Shown piece by piece: positions 1-10,586 of a DNA stretch of 64,000 nucleotides. The notes beneath the pieces are model-generated. The model was not told the origin of the DNA, did not search any database, and was given only the letters and a program-made list of their open reading frames with translations. Positions within the stretch are counted from its first letter, which is position 1. Each line of letters starts with the position of its first letter. This DNA is from Orientallactaga sibirica. Lineage: Eukaryota; Chordata; Mammalia; Rodentia; Dipodidae. Made by a program: the position numbers and the translations under genes. The stretch spans positions 101,467,501-101,531,500 of the forward strand of contig JAEOAD010000001.1 in assembly GCA_036365145.1 (NCBI GenBank), read 5' to 3'.

Positions 1-664
1 TGCATCCTGGAGGATGGATGACAGCTGAGATTTAACACCAGCCTTCAAATGCTTATCATCAAGGCAAATCCCTACTTCCAATGAAGTCATTTTGAAGGAC
101 TAGATGGTATGCTATGGAAGTATGAGGGGATTATCTTTGGGGTACAAAAGTACAAATGAAGGGTCATTTACATATTATTCTACATGGGGAGAAACAAATT
201 TCCCTAAGACTATGTGTGTTAGTTTTAAAACAAAATACCACAAATCCAATGACTTGAACAGTATTGTACCTTGAATTTATACCAGTTACAATTCTAATGT
301 GGATTCACCCATCTATAAACAACAAGTGTTGGCAGGACTTCATTTCATTCTAGAGGATCCATTTCCTTACTTTCTTCACAGGTGGTCAGAAACAGAGACA
401 CCCCCACCCCGGAGTGTAACCCGAGAACACTCAGCCTCTGTGTTCTTATCAATTTAGCGGTGAGATGCCCGTTATTTGTAACAAGGCCTTTTCTAGAGAA
501 TGACAGCGATGTGAGTGTGAGTCAGGATCAGCGCTGTGATGGTGCTTCTGCCCTTAGTCACATTGCAGCACAGATCTCTGGCTCTTGAACATGGGGAAGA
601 GGAATCAAGCCCTGGAGAACTAATCTAAGTCAGCTGGTCTTGCAACCATTTTCACGGGACAAGA
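1..664. other. Non-repetitive stretch, no gene seen
   Basis: No SINE, L1 or LTR signature and no convincing coding frame. The 68-codon frame at 382-588 has no recognisable domain or splice context and is treated as chance. Confidence 0.6.
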
Positions 665-735
665 ACCAGTTGGACTACTTTGTTAAAATGCACATTATTC
701 AAGCCCTAACTCCAGAGATTCAGTAGGTCTTTATA
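665..735 (+). mobile_element. MER5-like hAT fragment
   Basis: The run TTGTTAAAATGCA...CAGAGATTCAGTAGGTCT resembles the interior of MER5A/B, a non-autonomous hAT-Charlie DNA transposon. Both terminal inverted repeats are missing, so this is a short fossil. The call is from memory of the consensus. Confidence 0.5.
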
Positions 736-749
736 AAAACTTCAAAACA

Positions 750-1348
750 ATGTTATTGTGATAGTTCATCTTGTCAGTTTGACTACATTTAGAATCACCA
801 TGGGAACACACCTGTGGTGGCTGGAATGTAGATCCCCCATTGACTCAGGTGTTAAAATCAAACACAAGAGGCAAGCCTGGCATCCCCGCCTTCGTTCTGT
901 GTCCATCTCCTTTCCTTTTGGTCACTTACTTGCCTCTGAAGGTCAACATGTTAATCACGCAAGGAATGCCTATCCACCTATCTCACCCCTGCCAAGGCTG
1001 GAGGCACAGAGATAAGCTGTTATCCTACTCATCATCCTGCATCTGTAACCACCTTGGATGCCAGGAAGAGCAAAACCTTGCAGGACACCCCCGCCCCACT
1101 GACATGAGAACAATTACCCATGAGAGCAAGGCTGTACTCTAGAGCAGAAACAATAGTCTCCTGAGAACCACCTTCTCCCTCTTGCAATGACTTCAGACCA
1201 TCCTACAGAACCAGGAAAAGACCAAGACCACACCTGGACCTGGACTGCTTAATTATACACTCCTCTTGTCCATTGTCCCAGTTCTCCCTCTATTTAAATC
1301 TAAGTCTTATTTCAGTACCCCAAAGCTGAACTTAGGGTCACTGGATCC
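750..1348. mobile_element. LTR-like sequence, left part (class unsure)
   Basis: The segment from about 755 (TGTGATAGTTCATCTTGTCA) resembles the start of an ERVL-type LTR. From about 1190 the text reads like a retroviral LTR, with CCCCAAAGCTGAAC and GGGTCACTGGATCC. It appears to resume at 1686 after an inserted element and ends near 1770 with an AATAAA signal at 1725. No coding remnant was seen. The 85- and 100-codon frames at 758-1142 overlap each other and look like chance. Confidence 0.35.
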
Positions 1349-1685
1349 TGTACTAGTTACTTTTCTTGTTGCTGTAACAAAACAGCTGACAACAGCAGCT
1401 TGAGGAAGGTTTACTTTGGCTCGCAGTCTGAGTGTGCTGTCCATCATGGGGGCAGGAGCATAAGGCAGCTGTGCACAGTCAAGAAGTAAAGAGAGATGAA
1501 TGATGTGGCCAGCTAGCGTTCTCCTTTTATGCAGTCTAGGCTACAACCCATGGAATGGTGCCACTCACATTGAGAATGGATGTCTTCACATCAATTAACC
1601 AATTTAGAAACCCCAACAGACCCCAGAAGTTATTATCTCCTAAGTAATTTTAGACCCAATCAAATTGACAATATTAACCATCACA
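1349..1685 (-). mobile_element. Solo MaLR/ERVL-type LTR, antisense
   Basis: Read on the minus strand it begins TGTGATGGTTAATATTGTCA, carries the AGCCAAAGTAAACCTTCCTC poly(A)-region block and ends in ...AGTAACTAGTACA. This TG...CA layout is that of MaLR/ERVL LTRs. It interrupts an older LTR-like sequence (GGATCC before it, ACCCCTTTATCTG after it). I could not see a clean 5-bp duplication, so flanking decay or inexact ends are likely. Confidence 0.6.
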
Positions 1686-1775
1686 ACCCCTTTATCTGTT
1701 ACTCTTCCCAATGTGGCCACAGTGAATAAATCTCTTTTCTTCTTTTCACCATTCTTGTCTCTTTAATTGGCATAT
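1686..1775 (+). mobile_element. LTR-like sequence, right part with AATAAA
   Basis: After the inserted antisense LTR the sequence reads CCCTTTATCTGTTACTCTTC, then GTGAATAAATCTC and TTGTCTCTTTAATTGGCA. That order (poly(A) signal, short U5-like end, TTGGCA...GGGAGG) resembles the 3' end of an ERV LTR plus its primer-binding area. No gag or pol remnant follows. The class is an inference. Confidence 0.35.
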
Positions 1776-2014
1776 TGGGAGGAGTTGTCAAGCCTAGCTT
1801 GTTGGGGCTGCCAAGGACCAGGCTTTTACCCGAGGACCTGTGGTTATAATGTCCACTTTCTCCTATCCACAGGCTGGTGGGCTCTTCAGCTTCTGAGCTG
1901 AAATGAGCCCTAGATGGTCCAGGTTCACCTTTCTCTACTTATTGTCAATGCCTGGACATAATAACCTCATGGTATGTCATTATGTTGGCTATAGGTGGGG
2001 GTCTTCTACTTGCT

Positions 2015-2470
2015 TTTACTGTGGGGGGGTGTGGGTGTGTGTGTATGTTTACAGGTCCACCAAGTGGAGGTCAGAGGATAACTTTCAGGACTCACCTGTC
2101 CACCTCATTTAAGGCAGGCTTTCTTGCACTGGATTCTCACTCTGCTCTTCATTGCTGAGCTGGCCATGAGCTTCTGGAGAATTCTGTGTCCACCTGCCGT
2201 CTTGTCATGAGTTCAGCATGTTTGGATTTCAGAAGCCCACCACAGCACCCACTTTTTTTTTGTTTGTTTGTTTTTTGAGGTAGTGTCTCATTCTGGCCCA
2301 GGCTGGCCTTGAACTCATGGCGATCCTCTTCCCTCTGCCTCTGAGTGGTGGGATTAAAGGCATGCACCACCATGCCCGGCTAGCATCCACCTTTTTTGTG
2401 GGGTCCAGGGTCTAACTTGGGTACTCCAGTTTGAGAGGTGAGTGCTCTATCCATCTCCCTTGCCTCCTAT
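2015..2470 (-). mobile_element. B4/B3-like composite SINE, antisense, split by a B1
   Basis: A GT-rich tail at 2026-2050 followed by GAGGTCAGAGGATAACTTTC and, past the B1, a CTCTATCCATCTCCCTTGCC end fits an antisense composite rodent SINE. It is interrupted by an antisense B1 at 2252-2383. The subfamily is uncertain. Confidence 0.5.
2252..2383 (-). mobile_element. B1 SINE, antisense
   Basis: The 7SL-derived B1 signature is clear: T-run, TTTTTGAGGTAGTGTCTCA, CCCAGGCTGGCCTTGAACTC, GGGATTAAAGGCATGCACCA. It is flanked by near-identical AGCACCCAC and AGCATCCAC, a plausible target duplication. It sits inside the older composite SINE, so it inserted later. Confidence 0.85.
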
Positions 2471-2479
2471 TTGCTTTTG

Positions 2480-4255
2480 TTCAGACATGTGGCTCCATCT
2501 GGTTCTTCCATCTGGTACTTCCTCATGGCAGCAAACGTAAGTGGATTTGTATGCTAAATTAATCTTTTCTAAGTCCAAAACATTTTTTAATGCTTCTGAA
2601 TTTATTTTTGCTTTATTTGACTTTTGACACTGCTATCCTTCTCAGCTTTGCATCTTTCAATCCACAAACAAGAAAGCATCGTTAAGCAATTGAAGGTGTC
2701 CAACACAGTGCCAGGAAAATACTTCAAAAGACAACATCTCAGGACTTTGACATGCGTAGACCACCCCACGTGACTGTTTCCACTGTGACAAGCTAAGAGC
2801 ACCCCACAATCCTCTGTGACCACTGTCATTAAACTTTAGAACTTTTTTCTTCTGAATATCTTTCTTCCTTTAAGAACTACATTTAGTGTAATTTCTGCCC
2901 AACAGGAAATTTTGAGAATCAAGTGTGACTCTGAGGACTGGCTACAGCTCATAATTTTTGACCCCAGTTTCTCCCCGAGACCAAAACCCAATGTGACCAC
3001 CAGGGGTGGGCTGCTTTCATGTGATACAAACTCTGCACCTGTAGGTCATGATGTCATGAAACTTGTTGCAGCGGTTATGGTAATGTCTGGTGCACATCAG
3101 CATTTACACCTGCTCCCCATGAGAGAGCCAAGAGAGTGATCAGAGGTTATTGTGCCAGCATAAAACAAATGCCTGCAGGATCAGAAAGCAATCTCCTCTC
3201 CCCTGGTGCGTCACTGTGTAATTTCCTGGTTGCCTCCAGTGTTGGAATTTTGAGATATTGCTAATTTGGGGAACAAAATTGCAGCATTAACACTAAATAT
3301 GACATTCCCAAGACCTCAGCAAAACTGGCCGTGCCCCTCTCACCTTGGCCGACAAAATATCTCAGGGCTACTTTACAGAGACTTTACATATATTTATTTA
3401 TTTATTGCAGTGGTTTCCAAACTTTTCAGAGCTGCCTCTTCAAAGGATTAATGGTGGGAAGATTCTCTGTATTTAAGTAAGCATTCAGAGCTCAGAAATG
3501 GCATCTACTCCCTTCTAGCCAACAAATATATAAAATTAAAAGTCACTCACCTTTTGCCCTGTCTTGTTTTCTTAATTTTAATATGGGAATAATTGCATGC
3601 CTTATAAACATTTTGTGATCAAACAAGGTAACACTTGAAAATATTTGTAAATAAGTATAAATAAATATGTAACAAGCCACATATCTAAAGTATTGTCATT
3701 GCATGGAAAAGGTGAGTACAAGATTAAATATGATCAATGGATGGCTTAAGTTATACTTGTGAAGAAAGGGAAAGAAAGATTTGGAAGTGTACACAGTGCC
3801 TCTGCTTTGTGGATTCTTAACTTTCCAAAGGTCAGGATCGACAGTAGATATGGCTTACAGTGAGTATAGTACATTGATTTCTTCTGAAAGCTCGGGATGG
3901 TCTGCCTAAAGAACAGGTTAAAGGACAAATTTGGGGCTCATCATAGAGGGCACCATGAGAGGGAGTGAAAACCAAATTTGATTAATTAATTAATTGGTTA
4001 ATTCTTCAATATTTGGACTGTCTTATTTGTTTCAACTCTCAGTCTAAGGTTATTAGTATCAGGATCCTCTCCAGATCATGGGGCAGTGAGAGGTACCATA
4101 CTTCACTAGTCCCTCCGAATCAAGCTTATATTTTCTTTTAGCACAGTGTGTCTTGGTCTTCTAAGTCATGCCCACTATTTTTATTTGGCATAATTGTCAA
4201 AATCAACAGTGTCTACTCCTCACACCCATATTTTACATATACTACATCATACTTA
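2480..4255. other. Mostly unique AT-rich DNA, no gene seen
   Basis: No rodent SINE or L1 signature. A CAGTGGTTTCCAAAC motif at about 3408 hints at an old hAT (MER-type) end but is too short to assign. Short open frames such as 2602-2829 and 2912-3139 lack recognisable content. A (TTAA)-rich patch lies at 3978-3998. Confidence 0.5.
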
Positions 4256-4269
4256 GAAAGCAATCTCGA

Positions 4270-4480
4270 GGGCTGGAGGGATGGCTTAGTGGTTAAGGCG
4301 CATGCTTGTTAAGCCTAAGGACCCAGGTTTGATTCTCCAGGTCTCACGTAAGCCAGATGCACATGGTGGTGCATGTGTCTGGAGTTCATTTGCAGTCGCT
4401 AGAAGCCCTGACATGCCCATTCTTACTCTTCCCCTCTCCCTCTCAATCTCTCTAATTAATTAATTAATTTTTTAAAAAAA
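4270..4480 (+). mobile_element. DIP-type tRNA-derived SINE
   Basis: Starts GGGCTGGAGGGATGGCTTAG, with a pol III A-box-like segment and the B-box-like GGTTTGATTCTCC. It continues into the CAGTCGCTAGAAGCCC body and a CT-rich then TTAA-rich tail. It is flanked by perfect 14-bp duplications GAAAGCAATCTCGA (4256-4269 and 4481-4494), which define the insertion exactly. Confidence 0.93.
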
Positions 4481-4706
4481 GAAAGCAATCTCGATGTTCT
4501 GTTGTGATCTGACAAATTCAGGGCTATCATACCATCAGTGTCTTTTCTTCCCTCTCTGTGGAGGTTCTGAATATGAATTCATATGTTCTGTGTAGAGAAA
4601 GAGAAGGTCCGGAATGGTGTGAATCAGCAGACTGATGGAACGTGTGAGAGGGTGTGGTTTGGGAAGAAAAATGACTGCAATGTCATGTGCTGGGTCTCGA
4701 GCCGAT

Positions 4707-5047
4707 GGCTTAGTCCATGAAGGCTTGCTATAACAACAGTACTATAGGTTTGGTGACTTGTAAACAAAACTTGTATTTCTCACAGTTCTGGAGGCAGAGT
4801 AGACCAAGTGAATGGTTCCAGAAGCCTGGGCATCTAAAAAGGCTGTCTTCTCGCTGTCTATACATGACAGAAATGGAACAAGAAAGTTTGGGGGAGTCAT
4901 TTACAAGAGGACTAATTCCACTCACAAAGGCGCTGTCCTCCTGACCTAACCACCTCCTCCTCAAAGCCCCACTGCTAACACTACTGCCATGGGCAGAAGA
5001 ACTCCAACGTAAGAATTTCAAGAGAATACAAACACCTAGTCCAAAGC
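4707..5047 (-). mobile_element. Old MaLR LTR, antisense
   Basis: The order TTGCTATAACAACAGTACTA, then TTTCTCACAGTTCTGGAGGC, then a CACTCACAAAGG/CCTGACCTAACCACCTCC block matches antisense MST/MLT-class MaLR LTRs. It is strongly diverged. The overlapping frames at 4717-4944 and 4728-5021 are chance frames across it. Confidence 0.6.
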
Positions 5048-5763
5048 AGCTGTCATTGCTAAGTCTGCCTCACCTGGCAAATATGTATACATCACTGAGA
5101 GGTGGCAAGAGTTGGAGTGACTAACCTGAGACCTCTCATGGAGTCTGTGAAAGTACCAAACCCCTGTGTTCTGAAGGCAGGAGTGCTGATTTCTAACACC
5201 GATGTCCATTTTCTGCCATGATGTCAAGGTCGTTGATATATGCATATGTTTGTTGCTGCTTGAAGTAAATCATCTTAATCATGTGAAAGAGACAAAGTGA
5301 CGTTCATTACTCCACCTCAAAATCTCACTGCCTTAATTACCACAGCTCATGGATCTCTTAACCTTAAATATTTAATTAGCAGTAACTAGCTATTTTCCTT
5401 TCCAAGGCAAGCTAAAATGAATGACTGAAATTAGAAGAAAAACCACTTTCCTTTTTATGATGTGTTGATTAACAAAAGCTTTTAAACATTCCAACCACAG
5501 ATGTAGAAAACATCTAAAAGAAATAAAACCGATGTCTCTCAGATTTGTAGATCCTTACACTTTTACAAGCTCCTAAAAATGGATGGATAAAAAGAAATAC
5601 AAGGATGTTAGTAATCTTTTTATTGAGAATTTTCATATATGAACATTGATTTAATCAAAGTTCCTTCCTATTATCTCCTTTTGACGCCTCCCTCATTGAA
5701 CTCCTAAGTACAAGTTTTAATCCATTATGGAGTGACTAAATTTCTTAGTATTTGTTATTTTAT
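5048..5763. other. Unique AT-rich DNA, no gene seen
   Basis: No repeat family or coding signal recognised. A short phrase TTTTTATTGAGAATTTTCAT near 5618 resembles the 3' end of an antisense rodent L1 but is not supported by enough following sequence. Confidence 0.45.
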
Positions 5764-5972
5764 GCTTTAGTTCTTTAGCAGTTAAGGTGCTTGTCTGTGA
5801 AGCCTAAGGACTCATGTTCAATTTCCCCAGATTCCATGTAAGCCAGATGCACAAGGTGACACATGCACAAGGTCATGCATGTGCACAAGATAGCACACAT
5901 GTCTGGAGTTCGATTACAGTGGCTGGAGGCCCTGGCGTACCAATTCTGTCTGCCCCCCTCATTAAAAACTTA
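5764..5972 (+). mobile_element. DIP-type SINE, 5' truncated
   Basis: Begins inside the tRNA-like head at TTAGCAGTTAAGGTGCTTG and continues through GTAAGCCAGATGCACAAGG and TCTGGAGTTCGATTACAG. An internal duplication of the GTGACACATGCACAAGGT block gives three related GCACAAG units. Confidence 0.85.
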
Positions 5973-6031
5973 TTAATAATGATCAGGCTAATATCTTCTT
6001 GTGGTGAATGATAAGTATATTAAACCTTTTA

Positions 6032-6121
6032 TTTTTATTTTTCTTTTCTTTTTTTTTTTTTTTTTTTTTTTTTGTTGTCGTTTGCTTTTCGAGGTAGGAT
6101 CTCACTCTAGCCCAGGCTGAC
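6032..6121 (-). mobile_element. 5'-truncated B1 with long poly(A), antisense
   Basis: A T-run of about 23 (6051-6073) is followed by CGAGGTAGGATCTCACTCTA, the 3' part of B1 only. It is flanked by ATTAAACCTTTT at 6020-6031 and again at 6124-6135, a typical L1-mediated target duplication. Confidence 0.8.
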
Positions 6122-6135
6122 CTATTAAACCTTTT

Positions 6136-6955
6136 TTTCATCAAAGTTATTATCTCAATGATAGCCATGTAGCTAATATGTGTGAAGCCCAATTCAACCA
6201 GTCAGCAACCTTATACAAATTTAAGATATATGCCCAATGAAAATTGTTCCCAAGAAGGGAACAGTTTGAATATGTTTTCACTTGATCCAATGAGATTCTG
6301 TGAAATTTTGTCCAGCCCTGGAATTTATGCAATTACAGAGGAGAGCTCTCAAAACAGTAGGTGTAAGGGTCAGTGTACTGTATAGAACTTTACTGCATGA
6401 TTTCTTTTGTACCCTTCTTTTTTTTTTTTTTTTTTTTTTTTGAGGCAAAGATGAAAGCTTTTATTTGGGAAAAGCACAAAGCTGCCAGGACTGACTCACA
6501 AGAGAGGAGCACAGTCAACCTGAATTTCCAGATAGTGGGATCTATAGGGCTGTTCAGTTTGGGGAAGGTGAGGAAAGAAAAATGCTGATTAAGAAAGATT
6601 CCATTAGGGGAGATCTAGGATAGCAAGGATGTGACACCAGAACAATGACCAGGTGACTTGCGAGACAGGGGACGGAAAACCATGACCTGGGGACATTGTA
6701 GACAAGGAAGGGATAGTGCTGGGTAGTTTCTTGAGGAATGTGGATAATCCACTTCCTTATGTATCTGTCACCATCCTGCTGTCCTTAGTGACTCCATTTG
6801 GGGACATGTCCAACCTAACAACATTCTACCATCGGACCAAGAAATATCTTTCTTCTTAGATTTTATGGTATGTGCTTCAGTCTGAATAATGATAAAACTA
6901 TTTCTCTTAAAAAAAAGAAATATGTATACAACTTGGAATGTACATGCTTGTCATT
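6136..6955. other. Unique DNA with a T-run, no gene seen
   Basis: Contains a 23-nt T-run at 6419-6441 followed by GAGGCAAAGATGAAAGC, which does not match any SINE I recognise. It may be the tail of an unidentified antisense retro-insert. No convincing coding frame. Confidence 0.4.
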
Positions 6956-8401
6956 TTGGGTTTTTTTGTTTGTTTGGGGGGGCTTTTGTTTGTTTGTTTT
7001 GTTTGTTTTATTAGTTGTGTATATAGTGTACACAGCCATGATGGTACCATCATTAGCCTTCTCCCTGTACTCCCCCATGGGTAATGTGGGTCCTTCCTTA
7101 TGGGGGTAGCCATCAGTTATGTGGAAGAGGCAATGACTCTCTGCATAATGACCCAACTCATGGCTCTAACAATCTTTCTGCTTCCTCTTCTGCAAATTTC
7201 CCTGAGCCATGTTGGGTTCATTTTACGTCTATTTCAGTGATAAGGTATTGGGAGTCTCTGTGTCTCTGGATATCTGATTTGGTAGGGGTTAAGTGGTCTT
7301 TGTGTCTGTCTCCTTTGCCTTTGTGCTGGTACCAGGTTCACCGAGAAAGCAGCACTCTTGCTCATTTCCCCTATCACTTTATGGCTTCAGCTGGTGCCCT
7401 GGTGAGGTGTGATAGGCTGATTCTCCCCTCAGGCTCTGTGTCCATCTAAAGAAGAGAAGCAGATTCTGCAACAGAGAGTGAGGTCAGTGCAAGATACATG
7501 GATAACCATTATTATATTAGAGAGAATTTAATAGGTGTAGGCCTTCTTGTATCCCACTATTGGTTGGAGCTTGATATTGGAGAGCGGGCTCGTTTTTGGA
7601 TATGGTTCTGATTTGTTTCCTGTTTCTAAGTATGGGTTCCACTACACTGAATGGATCCATTAGCCAACTCTAGAGCAGTTGGTAACCCACCATGGTTGTG
7701 TGCCACCATTGCACTTGTGTGAGCGTCACATCAGGTTGTTTGCTACCAAGTAGCTTAGACCAGTAGTTGCTTAGACAGATGTTGGTCATTTTCCCCCAGT
7801 CACTTATGTAGCATCTTCTGGCACTAGACAAGCTAACTTTCTGGGAAATCTTCCAGATTCCAGCCAGGTCTCTCCATGTTCCGTCCCATCAGCATATCGT
7901 GTCTTCAGCAGTAGGGTCTTACCATTAACTTTGGTGGGTCATTAAGAACTCTCACAGAAATCTGTCTTCTTTTGGGAAACCTTGTAGGTCTCACTGATCA
8001 ACAGCTCATTGTGGATGTTAACCACATGCTAGTACTGGGAGTTATAGGTCAGTACCAAAGGAAAAGAAGGAAGACAAAATATAGGTAATATGAAAGAGAA
8101 AAAGAAAAGAAAAAGAAAAGGGAGTGATATAGAGAGAAACAGGAGAATATTAAGGTTAGTCTTCATCATACCCTCTCCAGGCCCCTGTGATTCAGGTGTT
8201 CTCTCTAAGCATCTGATGCGGGTTTGACTTTTTAGTATGTCTTTCAGGATATAGGATTTTATGGTACCATTTCCATTTGGGTCCAGTTTTTTGTCCCCCA
8301 CCCCTTCCCTGCCCTCCCACCCCACCATCCCTATTGTCCAGTCCTCAGATGTTTATTAGGTGTGTCAGCATTTCAGGAAAATACAAATTAGGAGCCACAG
8401 A

Positions 8402-8985
8402 TTAGTGAGACCATTCAATGAGTTCGCTGAGAATGATCTGTTCCAAGTTTGACCATTTTTCTTCAAATTGCTTTGTGTCATTTTTCCTTACTGCTATGTA
8501 GGATTCCATTGTGTAGATATACCACTTCTTAGTTATCCATTCATCTAATGATGGACATCTGGGTTGATTCCAGCTCTTAGCTATTATGAATTGAGCAGCT
8601 ATAAACACAGTTGAGCAAATCTCTCTGAACTGAGGCATGGAGCTTTTAAGATAAATGCCCAGTAAGGGGATAACTGGGTCTCTTGGTGCCTCTATAGTCA
8701 TCCTTTTTAGGAGTCTCTATATTGCTTTCCATAGTGGTTGTACCATCTTACATTGCCACCAACAGTGAATGAGGGTTCCTATTTCTCCATAACCTCACCA
8801 GGATTTGTTGTCATTAGATTTTTTAACGTTTGCTATCCTTATTGGGGTAAGGTGGAATCTCACAGATTTTTAATTTGCATTTCCCTGATGATTAGGGATG
8901 TTGAACATTTTAAGTGTGTGTTTGCCATTTGTATTTCTTCTTCTAAGAATTCCCTGTGCAGTTCTCCGCCCCACTTTTTGAGTGG
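8402..8985 (-). pseudogene. L1 ORF2 C-terminal remnant
   Basis: The minus frame 8402-8701 encodes residues typical of the ORF2p C-terminal region: DPVIPLLGIY, FIAAQFIIAKSWNQPRCPS, EWITKKWYIYTMESY and LEQIILSE. Upstream sense sequence continues to about 8985 in shifted frames. It is a dead fragment inside the 7.0-9.6 kb L1. Confidence 0.9.
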
Positions 8986-9015
8986 GTTGTTTGACTTTTT
9001 ATTGTTTAGGTTTTT

Positions 9016-9270
9016 TTGGGGGGGGAGAGATAGACACAGAGAAAGACAAAGAGAGAGAGAGAGGAAGACAGGGATGGGCGCGCCAGCAGCCTCTCAGCTG
9101 CTGAGAACGAAATCCATATGCATTTGCCCCCTTGTGGTCAAGTGTGGCATTATGCCCCTTTTGCATCTGGCTAAACATGGGATCTGGAGATTGGAACCGC
9201 TGGAGACTGGAACCAGTGTTCTTAGGCTTAGGAGGCAGGCACCTTAACTGCTAAGCCATCTCTCCAGCCC
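9016..9270 (-). mobile_element. DIP-related SINE, antisense
   Basis: GA-rich tail, then CAGCAGCCTCTCAGCTGCTG, AAGTGTGGCATTATGCCCC and finally GCTAAGCCATCTCTCCAGCC. This is a distinct subfamily with a CCCCCTTGTGGTCAAGTG body, shared with copies at 25.2, 28.4, 32.6 and 38.0 kb. TTGTTTAGGTTTTT flanks it at 9002-9015 and 9271-9284, so it inserted right beside the L1 inversion junction. Confidence 0.9.
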
Positions 9271-9284
9271 TTGTTTAGGTTTTT

Positions 9285-9567
9285 GAGTCCAAATGGATCA
9301 AAGACCTCAATATAAGACTGGAAACACTGCTACTACTGGAAGAAAAAGTAGGAGGAACTTCCCATGATATAGGAGTGGGAAAAGACTTTCTGAACAAAAC
9401 CCCAGTAGCTCAGGAAATTAAACAATCACTCAACCATTCAGCTCTCATGAGGCTGAAAAGCTTTTTCACTGACAAACATACAATAAGCAGAGCCAATAGA
9501 TTACCCACAGAATGGGAGAAAATTTTTGCCGGATACATATCGGACATTGGCCCCTTCTTTTACTCAC
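9285..9567 (+). pseudogene. Inverted L1 ORF2 segment
   Basis: The plus frame reads [63 protein letters not shown]. This is ORF2 sequence lying just upstream of the antisense C-terminal part. Its orientation is opposite to the rest of the same L1. Confidence 0.88.
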
Positions 9568-9888
9568 TGTTGTGGTGGCTTGTTTAAGACCACTCAAGAG
9601 CAATGCTTCTCCTGGGGTTGCTCCATCTCCTGCTGATTTGGGGAATCTCTGAAGCTGTGATTCCCCCTAGACCCACTAAACACTCTGACATATGCTACCT
9701 GGAAATGTAAACAAGCTATCAGCTGTGGAGCCACTCTTGGTTGACAGGCTGAAAATCTATGCATAAATATTCCCCCTTTAATCTCCTAGGCAGATGTCTG
9801 TGGGAATATATTTCATAATGCTTTCAGGAAGTACGCTGAGACAAAGTGCTAGTCACCAATAGCAATAGTCAACTCTGAAGAGCCTTCT
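9568..9888. other. Unassigned sequence next to the L1
   Basis: No family recognised. A short frame-like stretch CTTGTTTAAGACCACTCAAG and later sequence show no coding or repeat signal I can name. Confidence 0.4.
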
Positions 9889-10022
9889 TTTAATTTATTT
9901 TTATTTTATTGTTTTGAGAAAGGCTCTTACTAAATTATGCAAGCTAGCTCTGAAACAATCTCTAGTTCAGTCAGGCCTTGAGTTTGCAATCTGCCTGCCT
10001 CAGCCTCCTGAGTAACTGTGCC
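9889..10022 (-). mobile_element. Old B1-like SINE, antisense
   Basis: TTTTGAGAAAGGCTCTTACT ... CTGCCTGCCTCAGCCTCCTG is a highly diverged antisense B1/proto-B1. It is more decayed than the other B1 copies. Confidence 0.55.
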
Positions 10023-10284
10023 TTCTTGTATGCATTTCCTCTGCTCACGCTCTTTGCCCTCATAACGGGGAATACTAGCTTTTATTTCGCCCTGTGTTTA
10101 AGGATTAGCCCAAGTTGAGAAAATAGCCTCCTTACTGTTTAAAGGACAGCATTCGTGAGGCATGTGTGCTGGCATTTTCTATTACCCATTAATCAGTCAT
10201 GGAATGCCTGTACAAGCATGACCTCAGATTTAAACATAAGTTTCCAGGAATACATTGTCAGTTAATTGAAGTTAGCATCACTGC

Positions 10285-10547
10285 CTGAAGAGATTGTTCA
10301 GTGGCTAAAAGCACTTGTTTGTAGTTAGTGTACCACCATCTGACTATTGTGACGGAATTAGTTAACTTTGAAACAATGGCAGGAGAACATTCTCTGAGTG
10401 TTGGTCATGATGTCCCTCTGCTGCAATGCACATGGAGAGCAGGGAGCAGCTTTCTCTGTTGGAGGAATGACCCTTATGACAATACAGAATATTTATTTAA
10501 GATCCAACAAAACTGTGATCAGTAATTTAAACCTCCTATGTTAATTC

Positions 10548-10582
<35 letters not shown>
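10285..10582 (+). mobile_element. Possible retro-insert ending in A32
   Basis: A SINE-like phrase GAAGAGATTGTTCAGTGGCT at 10289 resembles a tRNA-derived head. About 220 bp of unassigned sequence follows, and then 32 uninterrupted A residues at 10551-10582. The pure A-run suggests a relatively recent retrotransposed end, but no target duplication was found and the body is not a known SINE to me. Confidence 0.4.

Positions 10583-10586
<4 letters not shown>

Larger units (their letters stand above)
6958..9567 (-). mobile_element. Antisense L1, 5'-truncated with 5' inversion
   Basis: A decayed T/G-rich 3' end (6958-7010) leads into about 1.3 kb of L1 3' UTR, also seen in shorter copies at 20.2 and 40.3 kb. 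The antisense ORF2 C-terminus follows (8402-9015). After a younger SINE, 9285-9567 is L1 ORF2 in the opposite, plus orientation. This arrangement is the twin-priming signature of L1 retrotransposition. No frame is intact. Confidence 0.85.

Noticed and set aside
8738..9247. 169-codon plus-strand frame
   Set aside because: Antisense of L1 ORF2 followed by an antisense SINE.
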